A DNA stretch of 43,059 bases from Pseudomonadota bacterium (lineage in GTDB: Bacteria; Pseudomonadota; Gammaproteobacteria; Xanthomonadales; Ahniellaceae), in the NCBI GenBank assembly GCA_022843465.1, contig JALHNO010000009.1:1-43059 (forward strand). The letters are read 5' to 3'. A program made the translations under genes and the position numbers. This document shows, piece after piece, positions 34,562 through 43,059 of this stretch; within the stretch, counting starts at the first letter, position 1; each line of letters opens with the position of its first letter. The notes below the pieces were generated by a model. It worked only from the letters and a program-made list of their open reading frames with translations, searched no databases and was not told the DNA's origin.

Positions 34562-36118
34562 TCAGCGCTCGTCTTCCTCATCATCAGGACTGCGCTCGGC
34601 GGGCATGCCGACATCCTCGTCTTCGGCAGGCTCCTCGACGACGCCATTGCCGGCCTGCGCGGCAGCGCGGGCTGCCTCTTCGGCCATGCGCTGTTCGCTG
34701 GTCTCGACGCCCAGGTGATAGACCGCAAATCCGGGCAGCACGATCTGGTTGAGCGCCATGCCCAGCACCTTGCCGCGCACCGGCGCCACGATCGCAGTCT
34801 CGATATTCTGCATCGGATCGATCACCTTGCCCAGGCGCTGACCGGCGCGCACCCGATCCCCCAGCTTGACCTCGGAAAAGAGCATTCCGCCGGTATCGAC
34901 GCGCACCCATTTGGCGGCGTAGAAGAGTGCCTGCGGTTCAGCCCACATCCTGAAGCTGCGGGTCATGCCCATCTTGTGCATCAGGGTATGCATGGCCTGC
35001 ACACCGAAATCGATTTCACTGGGCTCCAGTCGCAAGGGCGAACCGACTTCGAAGGTGATCGCGGGAATTCCGATATTGGTCAGTGCGCGGCGCAACATGC
35101 CATTGCTGCCGGGCGAGTGCAGTACCGCGGTCGCGCCGAAATCCCGGGTGAAGGCCAGCACCGCGTCCATGCGCAGATCTCCACGTACCTGGGGCAGGTT
35201 GCTGCGATCGAACGAGCCGGTGTGGAAATCGACCAGGGCATGGCAATGACGGGCGACATCGTTGAAGAAACTGTAGGCAATCCGCGAGGCGGAACTGCCG
35301 CCGCGGGAACCGGGAAAGTAGCGATTGAGATCGCGGCGATCCGGCAGATAGCGCGAGGCCCTTGAGTAGCCGAGATAATTCACGATCGGTACCGCGATTA
35401 CCGTGCCGGTCAACTCAGCCACATCGATTTCGTTGGTAACACGCCGGATGATTTCGATACCGTTCAACTCATCGCCATGAACCGCTGCCGTCATGCACAG
35501 TCGTGGGCCCGGCTTGACGCCGTGCAGAACGATTACCGGAGTGGTGACCACCGCACCATCGAAACTCTGACTCAGTGCCCAGCGCAATTCGTGACGACTG
35601 CCGGACTCGATACTTTCGCCCAGCAGGACCAGGGGACCGGCCTCGGTCGGCACTTCCTCGAGCACGCCGACAAAGGATTGCTCGATCACGGGCGCGGGCT
35701 CGGCGAGTGCCGCAGCAGCCGGCACTGCTTGGCTCACGGGCGGGGCCGCCGTAGCCGCGGGTTCGGCGGTCGCGACAGTCGGCAGCGCATTCGAAACCGC
35801 TGGTGCCGCGGGTGTCGGCTTTGCCGGCGCAGCATCGGCCGCAACCGCTGTCGCCGCGGGCTTGGGCTTTGCCGGAGGCTTGCGTTCGCGCGGCGCGGGC
35901 TGTGCCGGCGGCGCCCTGGCCGCCGGCTTGGCGGTCGCGGTCTGCGCCGGTTCCACGGACTGCTTTGCCGGCGTGGTTGCCGACGGCGGTGAAGGCTCGA
36001 TCGGAAAGTCCTGCGCCGTCACCGAAGCGCAAAGGCCTGCGAGAAGGAGCACGACCGGGCAGAGTTTCAATGGCAACAGAGGATACTCAGCCACGACGGC
36101 ACCGCGCACAGATGCCAT
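34562..36118 (-). CDS. Exported AstE/AspA-type zinc hydrolase with Ala/Pro linker
   Basis: The 518-residue protein has a signal peptide (hydrophobic core PVVLLLAGLCASVTA), a long Ala/Pro/Lys linker (about 41-145), then a succinylglutamate desuccinylase/aspartoacylase domain. The zinc ligands would be His214 and Glu217 (VHGDELNG) and His299 (DFHTG); Glu357 (ITFEVG) would be catalytic. A C-terminal beta domain (VRGKVLGMALNQIV) and an acidic tail follow. Most AstE enzymes are cytoplasmic, so an exported one probably acts on a cell-wall or extracellular amide; the substrate is unknown. The ATG at 36118 overlaps zur by 32 bp; a GTG at 36094, overlapping the zur stop by 8, is an alternative. No good ribosome site precedes either. 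Confidence 0.82.
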   Translation of the reverse strand: MASVRGAVVAEYPLLPLKLCPVVLLLAGLCASVTAQDFPIEPSPPSATTPAKQSVEPAQTATAKPAARAPPAQPAPRERKPPAKPKPAATAVAADAAPAKPTPAAPAVSNALPTVATAEPAATAAPPVSQAVPAAAALAEPAPVIEQSFVGVLEEVPTEAGPLVLLGESIESGSRHELRWALSQSFDGAVVTTPVIVLHGVKPGPRLCMTAAVHGDELNGIEIIRRVTNEIDVAELTGTVIAVPIVNYLGYSRASRYLPDRRDLNRYFPGSRGGSSASRIAYSFFNDVARHCHALVDFHTGSFDRSNLPQVRGDLRMDAVLAFTRDFGATAVLHSPGSNGMLRRALTNIGIPAITFEVGSPLRLEPSEIDFGVQAMHTLMHKMGMTRSFRMWAEPQALFYAAKWVRVDTGGMLFSEVKLGDRVRAGQRLGKVIDPMQNIETAIVAPVRGKVLGMALNQIVLPGFAVYHLGVETSEQRMAEEAARAAAQAGNGVVEEPAEDEDVGMPAERSPDDEEDER

Positions 36119-36557
36119 GCACTTCAAGGGTCTGTTCCTGGGCCGCGAAGCCCAACTCATGGGCATGCCGCAACACCAGTTCGGCCACCTCGCTGTTGCA
36201 GAACTCGGTGGCATGCCCGCACTGCTTGCAGATGAAGAACGGCGGCGAATGACGCTCGCTCGGATGGTGACAGCCGGTATAGGAATTGATCGACTCCAGC
36301 TTGTGGATGAAACCATGCTCAAGCAGGAAATCGAGGGCGCGATAGATCGTCGGCGGCGCCGATTTTCCGGTCTCCTGGCGCAGCCGGTCGAGCAGGTCGT
36401 AGGCTTTGACCGGACGCTCATCGGCAGCAATCAGCTCGAGCACGCGCCGCCGCAACGGTGTGAGCCGGAGCCCGCGCCGCTCGCAGGTCGCCTCTACCTC
36501 ATGAATGAAGCGATTGGGTGCGTGGACATGATGATGATGAGTGCCTGACGTCGTCAT
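36087..36557 (-). CDS. zur: Fur-family regulator, Zur-type
   Basis: The 156-residue protein is a winged-helix metalloregulator of the Fur family. Zur is favoured because of the SPPFFICKQCG and HGICARC segments, which match E. coli Zur, and the four structural zinc cysteines (110, 113, 150, 153). A further metal-site cluster is TGCHHPSERHS (94-104). The N-terminus is His-rich (HHHHVHAPN). It probably represses zinc uptake genes when zinc is plentiful. The ATG at 36557 has GAGG 7 bases upstream. It shares its strand and a 32-bp overlap with the exported zinc hydrolase, which could place that enzyme under the same transcript. Confidence 0.9.
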   Translation of the reverse strand: MTTSGTHHHHVHAPNRFIHEVEATCERRGLRLTPLRRRVLELIAADERPVKAYDLLDRLRQETGKSAPPTIYRALDFLLEHGFIHKLESINSYTGCHHPSERHSPPFFICKQCGHATEFCNSEVAELVLRHAHELGFAAQEQTLEVHGICARCRRG

Positions 36558-36571
36558 GGGAAAACCTCGAT

Positions 36572-36895
36572 TCAACGCCAGTCGGCGCGCGCAGCACGCT
36601 GCTGGGCGCTGCTTACACGTTGCAGCGCACGTTGCAGATCGCATTGGCAGGCCGGACAGCGCGCCCAGCGCGGATGTGCGCGTGCATTGCATTCCGGACA
36701 GGGTACATAGGCGGGCTGAATCAGGAACAACAGCAACCAGCCGACCGGGCCGAGCAGGGCGCCCAGCAGGGCGCCGAGCAGCTTGCGATTGCGGAACGAA
36801 CCGAGGAAGGCGCCGAACAGGCCGAACAACAGCATCAGCCCGGTCACGGCGATCAGCCGCCAGGTCGCGTCCAGTGCAAGCAGCGCATCGATCAT
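36572..36895 (-). CDS. Small membrane protein with C-terminal zinc ribbon
   Basis: The 107-residue protein has two hydrophobic helices (about 13-30 and 37-58) followed by [19 protein letters not shown], a CPxC-CPxC zinc ribbon, and a short basic tail. I do not recognise a named family. The ATG overlaps the gltX stop by 4 bases (ATGA), so it is translationally coupled to gltX; zur begins 14 bp after it. It may sense zinc or join a membrane complex, but that is a guess. Confidence 0.75.
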   Translation of the reverse strand: MIDALLALDATWRLIAVTGLMLLFGLFGAFLGSFRNRKLLGALLGALLGPVGWLLLFLIQPAYVPCPECNARAHPRWARCPACQCDLQRALQRVSSAQQRAARADWR

Positions 36896-38304
36896 GCGGA
36901 GACCGCCTCGATATGACGCAGCGCCGCGTCGATGCGCGCCAATGCGCGCGCCTGGCCGACCAGAAACACGGTGTGATCGATCGACGGCGAAACCTGGCTG
37001 CCGGTCATTGCAACCCGTAGCGGCTGAGCTACCTTGCCGAGCCCCAGTCCGACCGCCTCCGCCGCGGCACGCAGGGCGGCGTCGATGCTGGCGGGACTCC
37101 AATCGGCCGCGGCAATTGCATTCAGCCGGTCGCGCGCGGCGGTGAGCCCGGCAACGGCGGCAGGCTGCAGATGCTTGCTCGCCGACTCGGCGTCAAATCC
37201 GTCCAGATCCAGGTACCAGCAACGTGCGCGCTCGGCCATTTCCTTCAGGGTCTTGACGCGGTCACGCAGCGCGACCACGACATCCTCGACCCTCGGCCCG
37301 CGCTCAAGATCGTAGTCCTGCTCGCGCAGATGAAACAGCAGATGCGCGGCCACCGACTCGGCCGGGTCCGTCTTCATGTAATGCTGATTGAGCCAGGCCA
37401 GCTTGTCGAAATCAAACCGCGATGGCGCCCGATTGACATTCTCGACGTCGAAAAACTGCTGCAGCTCCTCGCGCGAGAATATTTCCTGGTCGCCATGCGA
37501 CCAGCCCAGGCGCGCGATGTAGTTGATCAGGGCATGTGGCAGATAGCCGTCATCGCGATACTGCATGACATTGACCGCACCGTGCCGCTTGGACAGCTTG
37601 GCGCCATCGGGACCATGGATCATCGGCAGATGCGCGAACTCGGGCGGCTGTGCATCCAGCGCCTGGTAGATGTTGATCTGGCGCGGCGTGTTGTTGATGT
37701 GGTCCTCGCCGCGGATCACCTCGGTGATCTTCATGTCGATGTCGTCGACGACCACAGCAAAGTTATAGGTCGGAAAGTCATCCGAGCGCCAGATGATCAG
37801 ATCATCCATTTCGCTGTTGGCAATCTCGATACGACCACGCACCTTGTCGGTGAACACCACGGTGCCATGCTGTGGATTGCGGAAGCGGATGACCGGCGTC
37901 ACTCCATCGATGGCGACCGGGTGCTCGCGACAGCGTCCGTCGTAGCGCGGCTTCTCACCCGCCGCCATCTGCGCTTCGCGCATTTCGTCCAGCCGCTCGC
38001 GGCTGCACCAGCAGCGATAGGCCCTGCCCTGGCGCACCAGCTCATTGGCCACGTGCCGGTATCGATCCAGGCGCTGGGTCTGATAGAACGGGCCCTCATC
38101 GTAGTCCAGGCCCAGCCAGTCCATGCCGTCGAGGATGGCGTCGACCGAGGCTTGGGTGCTGCGCTCATGATCGGTATCCTCGATGCGCAGGACGAACTGG
38201 CCGCCGCGACGACGGGCCTCCAGATAGCAATACAATGCGGTGCGAGCCCCGCCGATATGCAGAAAACCGGTGGGACTGGGAGCAAAACGGGTACGGAATG
38301 TCAT
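36892..38304 (-). CDS. gltX: Glutamate-tRNA ligase
   Basis: It charges tRNA-Glu. The 470-residue class I synthetase has the HIGH-type motif HIGG in [51 protein letters not shown] and the KMSKS-type KLSKRH motif. Length matches E. coli GltX (471). The ATG at 38304 is chosen because the conserved TRFAPSPTG starts 5 residues later; the longer upstream frame has no similarity. No clear ribosome site precedes it. It heads a leftward set gltX, zinc-ribbon protein, zur and zinc hydrolase, and is divergent from the membrane protein gene across 65 bp. Confidence 0.97.
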   Translation of the reverse strand: MTFRTRFAPSPTGFLHIGGARTALYCYLEARRRGGQFVLRIEDTDHERSTQASVDAILDGMDWLGLDYDEGPFYQTQRLDRYRHVANELVRQGRAYRCWCSRERLDEMREAQMAAGEKPRYDGRCREHPVAIDGVTPVIRFRNPQHGTVVFTDKVRGRIEIANSEMDDLIIWRSDDFPTYNFAVVVDDIDMKITEVIRGEDHINNTPRQINIYQALDAQPPEFAHLPMIHGPDGAKLSKRHGAVNVMQYRDDGYLPHALINYIARLGWSHGDQEIFSREELQQFFDVENVNRAPSRFDFDKLAWLNQHYMKTDPAESVAAHLLFHLREQDYDLERGPRVEDVVVALRDRVKTLKEMAERARCWYLDLDGFDAESASKHLQPAAVAGLTAARDRLNAIAAADWSPASIDAALRAAAEAVGLGLGKVAQPLRVAMTGSQVSPSIDHTVFLVGQARALARIDAALRHIEAVSA

Positions 38305-38369
38305 GAGGGGCTGCCATTGAACTGGCGGCAATCTTAACAAAGGCGCCGCGGCGCAGGTCCGGGAATTCC

Positions 38370-39482
38370 ATGAGCGCACCGATTTCCGCACGATTCGACG
38401 AATCCTCCAGTGCCGGCAAGGCACGCCTGGTCATCGAGGGGCTGCCCGCCAACGCCGTCGGCCGCCAGGCCAAGGTCGAGCTGCGGCTGCACGTCAATAC
38501 CAAGCGCAGCCGCGGCATCGATGAGCATCGCAGCATCCAGTCCGAGCAGTTCCGGATCGCCGGCAGCCGCCATGAAATGCTGCTCAATGAGTCCTTGCAC
38601 CAGCTCTATAGCCATAGCGGTCGCCATATCGACATCGACATCCAGGTGCACATCGAGATCGACGATGGCCTGATCTTCGACACCAAGCTGCATACCGAAG
38701 TCGAACGCCAGTTGCTGCGATCACCGGCACCGAAGGAAGATGCCGAGAAGTTGATCGAGCCGCCGGATGCCTACAACTTCCGGGCCAATCTGCGCGCGAT
38801 CCCGGCCCGCAACCGGATGATCGTGATGGTGCTGGCGACCGTCGGGTCGATTCTGATCGCGGTGAACTCGCTGCTCGGCGTGCACGATGAGTTCGTGCCT
38901 GAGTCCAGCACGTTTTTCTACGATCACTCCGGCAGTGATGGCTCCGAATCGCCGATGATGAAATCGCTGTTCGGCAGTGGCGGCCTGGGTCTCACGGTCT
39001 GGCTGGCGATTCGCGCCCAGTTGCGCCGCTACATGAGCTTCGAACTGGGGCCGCAGCGTCCGTTTCCCCGGCGCGGGGAACGCCGGCTGGCACGTGACCT
39101 GATTCGCGGCAAGGCGCGCGTGGCGCTGGAAAAGACCCGACTGCGCGTGGTCGCGGTCAATGACGAGAAAGGCCAGTACGAGGAGGGCTCGGGTACCAAG
39201 CGGCGGACGGTCTCGTTTGCCACGCCGTTTCGCGGCGTGGTGATCTACGACCAGTACCTGCCGTATATCCCGGCGCATGCACCGGTAGAGACCTATCTGG
39301 AAGGTGAGCTCGATTTCGAGGAAATGTTCGAAGTGCTCTACCCGCCGCTGCTGACCAGTTCCAGCCACGGCATCGATCTGCGCTGGGAGATCCAGCTGCT
39401 GCATCCGCTGTTCGTCGATCAGGAACTCAAGTGCTCCTGTGCCGGCCTGGTGTTCGAAGACTTCCTGCCGCGCTCACGATGA
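38370..39482 (+). CDS. Two-helix membrane protein with beta-sandwich-like ends, unknown
   Basis: The 370-residue protein has a strand-rich N-terminal region (about 15-115, with [21 protein letters not shown]), a membrane helix (about 149-170), a second near 200-216, and a strand-rich C-terminal region (about 255-365, with [15 protein letters not shown]). The two soluble parts could be arrestin- or SpoOM-like beta sandwiches, and [11 protein letters not shown] recalls such folds. There is no catalytic motif. Its stop overlaps the start of the next gene (ATGA), which encodes a P-loop protein, so the two probably work together. I do not recognise the family. Confidence 0.75.
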   Translation: MSAPISARFDESSSAGKARLVIEGLPANAVGRQAKVELRLHVNTKRSRGIDEHRSIQSEQFRIAGSRHEMLLNESLHQLYSHSGRHIDIDIQVHIEIDDGLIFDTKLHTEVERQLLRSPAPKEDAEKLIEPPDAYNFRANLRAIPARNRMIVMVLATVGSILIAVNSLLGVHDEFVPESSTFFYDHSGSDGSESPMMKSLFGSGGLGLTVWLAIRAQLRRYMSFELGPQRPFPRRGERRLARDLIRGKARVALEKTRLRVVAVNDEKGQYEEGSGTKRRTVSFATPFRGVVIYDQYLPYIPAHAPVETYLEGELDFEEMFEVLYPPLLTSSSHGIDLRWEIQLLHPLFVDQELKCSCAGLVFEDFLPRSR

Positions 39483-40063
39483 TCGCGCTGTTCGACGATG
39501 CACTCGGCCTGGGCTCACTGGAACTACGCGGGGTCCGGGTGATCGTGCTGTGTGGAGACAGCGGCAGTGGCAAGTCCAGCGCCATCCAGTACCTGCTGCA
39601 TGCGCATCCCGAACTCGCCCACGATCCGGCATTGCGGATCATCGAGGAACTGCGCGGCTGGCGCGATCTCAAGGTATTTTTCGCTCAGCTGCAGCGCGGT
39701 CAGCGACTGCTGATCGCCAGCCATCTGCCGCCCTTGCTGCACCGGCTGCTGAGCCTGCTGGCGCGCACACGGATCGTGGAACTCGATCGGCATCCGGTCA
39801 AGATTTCGCGCTGGCTGGCAGCGCGCGGCATTCCCTACAGCGACGCATCGGTGCACAGTTTCTGCGCCCAGTTCGGCCCCAACTACAGTGATGCCGCGCT
39901 GATTCTGCGCCATACCGGGAGTGCCTCGTTCGACCAGGCACTCGGCCGCTTCCGGCGCCAATGCAGCCTGCAACGCCATCCGCCGGAGCGCGGACAGCCG
40001 GTCCTGGTACTCGATGTGGACGCCGCGGCAATGCACTACCAGGCGCAGAGCGACGCGGCGTGA
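39479..40063 (+). CDS. P-loop protein of unknown role
   Basis: The 194-residue protein carries a clear Walker A, GDSGSGKSS (26-34), after VRVIVLC. A likely Walker B is LRIIEEL, with adjacent acidic residues, and LLIASHLPP resembles the switch-histidine segment of ABC ATPases. It has no ABC signature motif and no transmembrane segment. It starts inside the stop codon of the two-helix membrane protein gene (4-bp overlap), so it may be the ATP-using partner of that protein. The C-terminus (about 180-190) is unusual and not known to me. Confidence 0.78.
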   Translation: MIALFDDALGLGSLELRGVRVIVLCGDSGSGKSSAIQYLLHAHPELAHDPALRIIEELRGWRDLKVFFAQLQRGQRLLIASHLPPLLHRLLSLLARTRIVELDRHPVKISRWLAARGIPYSDASVHSFCAQFGPNYSDAALILRHTGSASFDQALGRFRRQCSLQRHPPERGQPVLVLDVDAAAMHYQAQSDAA

Positions 40064-40133
40064 ACCACCCGAGCGTGTCGCCCCTGACTTTCGCGATAAC
40101 ATCCGCGCCCGTCTGTCACCGCTGAGGCCGCCG

Positions 40134-40655
40134 ATGTCCGGCACCGTCATACTTTCCCACGGACTGGAGTCCGGCCCCGATGCCAGCAAGGTCAGCGCCA
40201 TGGCTGCCGCGGCAGAGGCCCTGGGTTGGCGCAGTCTGCGGCCCGACTACCGCGATCTGGACGCGGCCAATGGCCTGGCTGGTGCCGGCCTGCGGCTGCA
40301 GCGTCTGCTTGAAGTCTGCGCCCGGCAAGGCGGACCACTGGTGCTTGCGGGCTCAAGTTTTGGTGCCTTCATCTCGGCGCTCGCCTCCCTGCAGACCGAA
40401 GTGCGTGGCCTGTTCTTGCTGGCCCTGCCTCTGCAACTGCCTGGCTTCGACGGCGCGCTCGAGCTCGCTGCCGTGCCCACCTGCGTCCTGCATGGCTGGC
40501 ACGACGAGTTGATCCCGGCGCGCGCGGTCTACGACTTCTGTGCGCCGCGCAGTCTGCAACTGCATCTGGTCGACGACAGCCATCGACTGAGCGAGCACGT
40601 CCAGTACTGCGCCGACCTGCTCAGCGGCTTTCTCGGCGGACTCCCGGCTCGATGA
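40134..40655 (+). CDS. Small alpha/beta hydrolase
   Basis: The 173-residue protein has the fold's marks: HGLESGP near the start, the nucleophile elbow AGSSFGAF with Ser75, Asp124 in HGWHDELI and His150 in DDSHRLSE, giving a full Ser-Asp-His triad. It resembles small esterases of the YqiA/RBBP9 type; the substrate is unknown. GAGG lies about 7 bases before the ATG. It follows the P-loop gene by 70 bp and its stop overlaps the start of rlmKL by 4 bases (ATGA). Confidence 0.85.
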   Translation: MSGTVILSHGLESGPDASKVSAMAAAAEALGWRSLRPDYRDLDAANGLAGAGLRLQRLLEVCARQGGPLVLAGSSFGAFISALASLQTEVRGLFLLALPLQLPGFDGALELAAVPTCVLHGWHDELIPARAVYDFCAPRSLQLHLVDDSHRLSEHVQYCADLLSGFLGGLPAR

Positions 40656-42799
40656 GATTCTTCGCTGCCTGTCCGAAGAGCCTGGAAGAGCTGCTCGCCG
40701 CCGAACTCACGGCGCTGGGCGCCAGTTCGGTCAAACTGACCATTGCCGGCGTCCATTTCGAAGGCCCGATCGAACTGGCCTACCGCGCCTGCCTGTGGTC
40801 GCGGCTTGCCAGCCGCGTGCTGCTGCCCCTGGTCAAGATCGATGATGCCGACAGCGAGTCGCTGTATCGAGGCGCCCACGACTTCGCCTGGGAGGACCAT
40901 ATCGATCCGCGTGGCACCCTCGCCATCGATGCCCACGGCACCAATGAGGCCTTGCGCAATTCGCAGTTCGCCGCGCAGCGATTGAAGGACGCTATCTGTG
41001 ATCGCCTGCGCGAACGCAGTGGCGCCCGTCCCGACATCGAGACCCGCGACCCGGATGTGCGCGTGCATCTGTTCGTACGTGGTGCCATTGCCCAGATCAG
41101 CCTCGACCTCAGCGGCTCGTCTCTGCACCAGCGCGGCTACCGGCGCGGCAGCAATGAGGCTCCCTTGAAGGAAAACCTGTCGGCGGCGCTGCTGCTGCGC
41201 GCAGGCTGGCCTGCGATTGCGGCCGCTGGTGGCGCCCTGATGGACCCCTTTGCCGGTTCCGGCACCTTGCTGATCGAAGGTGTCGCCATGGCCGCCGACA
41301 TCGCACCTGGATTGCAGCGTGATTATTTCGGCTTCATGGGCTGGAAGCAGTTCAACCCGGATCTCTGGCGCCAGCTGCGCGAGGAAGCCACGGCCCGCGC
41401 CGCTGCCGGCCGCGCCCGCGAGCCGGCCCGTTACTTCGGTTCCGATCGCGATGCCGCCATCGTCGGCGCCGCGCGCATCAACGCCGCGGCAGCCGGCGTT
41501 GCCGAGTTGATCCGCTTCACCCACGCACCGGTCGATGCGCTCGAACGCCCCAGTGGATTCGACACCGGGCTGGTACTCAGCAATCCCCCATATGGCGAGC
41601 GCATGGGCGACAACAGCCTGCTGGTCGACACCTATCGCGCCTTCGGCAGCCGACTGCACCCGGCCTTCGCCGGATGGAAGGCCGCCTTCATCACCAGCGA
41701 ACCCGAACTGGCGCGTGCCACCGGTATCCGCTCGAGCAAGAGCTACGCCTTCTACAACGGCGCCATCGAATGCCGGCTGTATTGTTTCGAACCCGGCAGC
41801 ACGGCGGCCGAATGGCGCGCGGTCGATCCCGACCGACCCTTGTCCGAGGCTGCCAGCGGCCTGAAGAATCGCTTGCAGAAGAATCTCAAGCATCTGCGTC
41901 CACGGCTCGCCCGCGAGGGCATCAGTTGCTATCGGGCCTACGACGCCGATCTTCCCGACTATGCCGCCGCCATCGATGTCTACGAGGGTTGGCTGCACGT
42001 GCAGGAATACGCAGCACCCAAGGACATTCCCGAGGCAATCGCGCGTCGGCGCTTCAATGAACTGCTGCGGGTTGCCCAGGATGTATTCGAGGTGCCGCGC
42101 GAGCGCATCGCCGAGAAGACCCGACTCAAGCGCGGCCGTCTCGAGCAATACACCCGCCAGGATGAGCAGAACCGCTTCTTCGAGGTCAGCGAAGGCGGAC
42201 TGAAGTTCCGCGTCAATCTGTTTGATTATCTGGACACCGGGCTGTTTCTGGATCACCGTCCGCTGCGCCAGCGCGTGCGCGAACTGTCCAGCGGCAAGCG
42301 CTTCCTCAACCTGTTCTGCTACACCGGCGCGGTCACGGTCTACGCGGCTGCAGGGGGCGCGATCAGTACGGTCAGCGTGGATCTGAGCAATACCTATCTC
42401 GACTGGGCCGAAGCCAATCTTGCCCTCAATGACCTGGCCAAGCCGGCCCAGCGCCTGGTCCAGGGCGATGCCATGCGCTTCATCGAATCAGACAGCGGCA
42501 GCTATGAGCTGATCTATGTCGATCCACCGACGTTCTCCAACTCGAAGAGCGCCGATGACTTCGATGTCCAGCGCGATCATGTGCGTCTGCTCAAGGCCTG
42601 TGGCGCGCGGCTTGCGCCCGGCGGCTTGATCCTGTTCTCCAACAACAATCGCCGCTTCAAGATCGATCGCGAAGGCCTCGCCGGCTTCGACATCGTCGAC
42701 ATCAGTCGCCGTACCATTCCATTCGATTTCGCGCGCAATGAGCGCATTCATCATTGCTTCGAAATCCGTCGCAGCGCAGACACGTCTGCGGATTCCTGA
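40652..42799 (+). CDS. rlmKL: Bifunctional 23S rRNA methyltransferase RlmKL
   Basis: It makes m7G2069 (RlmK half) and m2G2445 (RlmL half) in 23S rRNA. The 715-residue protein has an N-terminal THUMP domain (about 45-155), the RlmL half with DPFAGSGTLLIEGVAMA and the catalytic NPPYGERMG, and the RlmK half with FLNLFCYTGAVTVYAA and VDPPTFSNSK. Length is close to E. coli RlmKL (702). The start overlaps the hydrolase stop (ATGA). A cluster of 26-bp palindromic repeats begins 21 bp after its stop codon. Confidence 0.97.
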   Translation: MRFFAACPKSLEELLAAELTALGASSVKLTIAGVHFEGPIELAYRACLWSRLASRVLLPLVKIDDADSESLYRGAHDFAWEDHIDPRGTLAIDAHGTNEALRNSQFAAQRLKDAICDRLRERSGARPDIETRDPDVRVHLFVRGAIAQISLDLSGSSLHQRGYRRGSNEAPLKENLSAALLLRAGWPAIAAAGGALMDPFAGSGTLLIEGVAMAADIAPGLQRDYFGFMGWKQFNPDLWRQLREEATARAAAGRAREPARYFGSDRDAAIVGAARINAAAAGVAELIRFTHAPVDALERPSGFDTGLVLSNPPYGERMGDNSLLVDTYRAFGSRLHPAFAGWKAAFITSEPELARATGIRSSKSYAFYNGAIECRLYCFEPGSTAAEWRAVDPDRPLSEAASGLKNRLQKNLKHLRPRLAREGISCYRAYDADLPDYAAAIDVYEGWLHVQEYAAPKDIPEAIARRRFNELLRVAQDVFEVPRERIAEKTRLKRGRLEQYTRQDEQNRFFEVSEGGLKFRVNLFDYLDTGLFLDHRPLRQRVRELSSGKRFLNLFCYTGAVTVYAAAGGAISTVSVDLSNTYLDWAEANLALNDLAKPAQRLVQGDAMRFIESDSGSYELIYVDPPTFSNSKSADDFDVQRDHVRLLKACGARLAPGGLILFSNNNRRFKIDREGLAGFDIVDISRRTIPFDFARNERIHHCFEIRRSADTSADS

Positions 42800-42820
42800 G
42801 AGCGGGCTGCCTTTGCCGTT

Positions 42821-43059
42821 GGAGGGCGCCGCTCCTGCGGCGCCGCTTTGCCTTGGAGGGCGCTGCTCCTGCGGCGCCGCCTTGCATTGGAGGGCGCCGC
42901 TCCTGCGGCGCCGCTTTGCCCTGTAGCGACGGCGCTTGCCAGATCCAAAGCGGCCGCGCGGAGCACGGCCCTCCATCCACCACACCGCCCGATGACCCTG
43001 GAGGGCGCTGCTCCTGCGGCGCCGCTTTGCATTGGAGGGCGCTGCTCCTGCGGCGCCGC
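42821..43059. repeat. Cluster of 26-bp palindromic repeats on a 34-bp period
   Basis: Five direct copies of a 26-base unit (GGAGGGCGCYGCTCCTGCGG then CGCCGC) lie at 42821-42846, 42855-42880, 42889-42914, 43000-43025 and 43034-43059, separated by 8-base spacers such as TTTGCCTT, CTTGCATT and TTTGCATT; the last copy touches the window edge. Each contains GGCGCYGC-TCCT-GCGGCGCC, an 8-bp stem with a 4-base loop (copies 2, 4 and 5 carry a T at one stem position, a G-U pair in RNA). A degenerate inverted copy lies at 42945-42975. It resembles REP-type dispersed elements; continuation beyond the window is likely. Confidence 0.93.

Noticed and set aside
42821-43059. The repeat cluster as a CRISPR array
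   Set aside because: Spacers are only 8 bases and nearly identical, units are self-complementary, and there is no cas gene.

Overview
The window reads as chromosome of a high-GC gammaproteobacterium, most likely of the Xanthomonadales (Lysobacterales). The main support is the unbroken order rpoE-rseA-rseB-mucD followed by lepA-lepB-DUF4845-rnc-era-recO, together with a lipid-transport lipoprotein form typical of that order. This placement is inferred from gene content only; no rRNA or tRNA gene was seen.

Layout. (1) 1-630: a decayed gene fragment, a palindrome-rich repeat and a 26-copy hexanucleotide array. (2) 639-9819: a glucan-use region. A leftward set zwf, glk, a pullulanase-type glucosidase and a tryptophan-halogenase-family flavoprotein faces a rightward secreted GH97 alpha-glucosidase. 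Branched alpha-glucans would be debranched and hydrolysed outside the cytoplasm, and glucose phosphorylated and oxidised inside. A palindrome between the two arms could be a shared operator. (3) 9898-13678: a HAD-IB phosphatase and a periplasmic propeller sensor with a diguanylate cyclase domain. (4) 13758-18714: rlmD, a YdbH/YnbE-YdbL envelope lipid-transport pair in which YnbE and YdbL appear fused, and an orphan receiver-Hpt protein. (5) 18686-28346: recO, era, rnc, DUF4845, lepB, lepA, then mucD, rseB, rseA, rpoE, the last with a good sigma-E-type promoter upstream. (6) 28410-33839: a REC-PAS-GAF-GGDEF-EAL protein coupled to a small protein that looks like the N-terminal domain of an AAA ATPase without its motor, and a divergent FadB/FadJ-type enzyme. 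(7) 33956-38304: a small secreted protein, a secreted AstE/AspA-type metallohydrolase, a Zur-type regulator, a zinc-ribbon membrane protein and gltX. (8) 38370-42799: a two-helix membrane protein overlapping a P-loop protein of unknown role, an alpha/beta hydrolase and rlmKL. (9) 42821-43059: a cluster of 26-bp palindromic repeats on a 34-bp period that runs off the window.

Most of the window is conserved housekeeping sequence. The less ordinary parts are the two repeat regions at the edges, the halogenase inside a sugar operon, the YnbE-YdbL fusion, the stand-alone AAA-N-like protein coupled to a c-di-GMP enzyme, and the membrane protein/P-loop pair. I found no clear phage, CRISPR, toxin or defence module.
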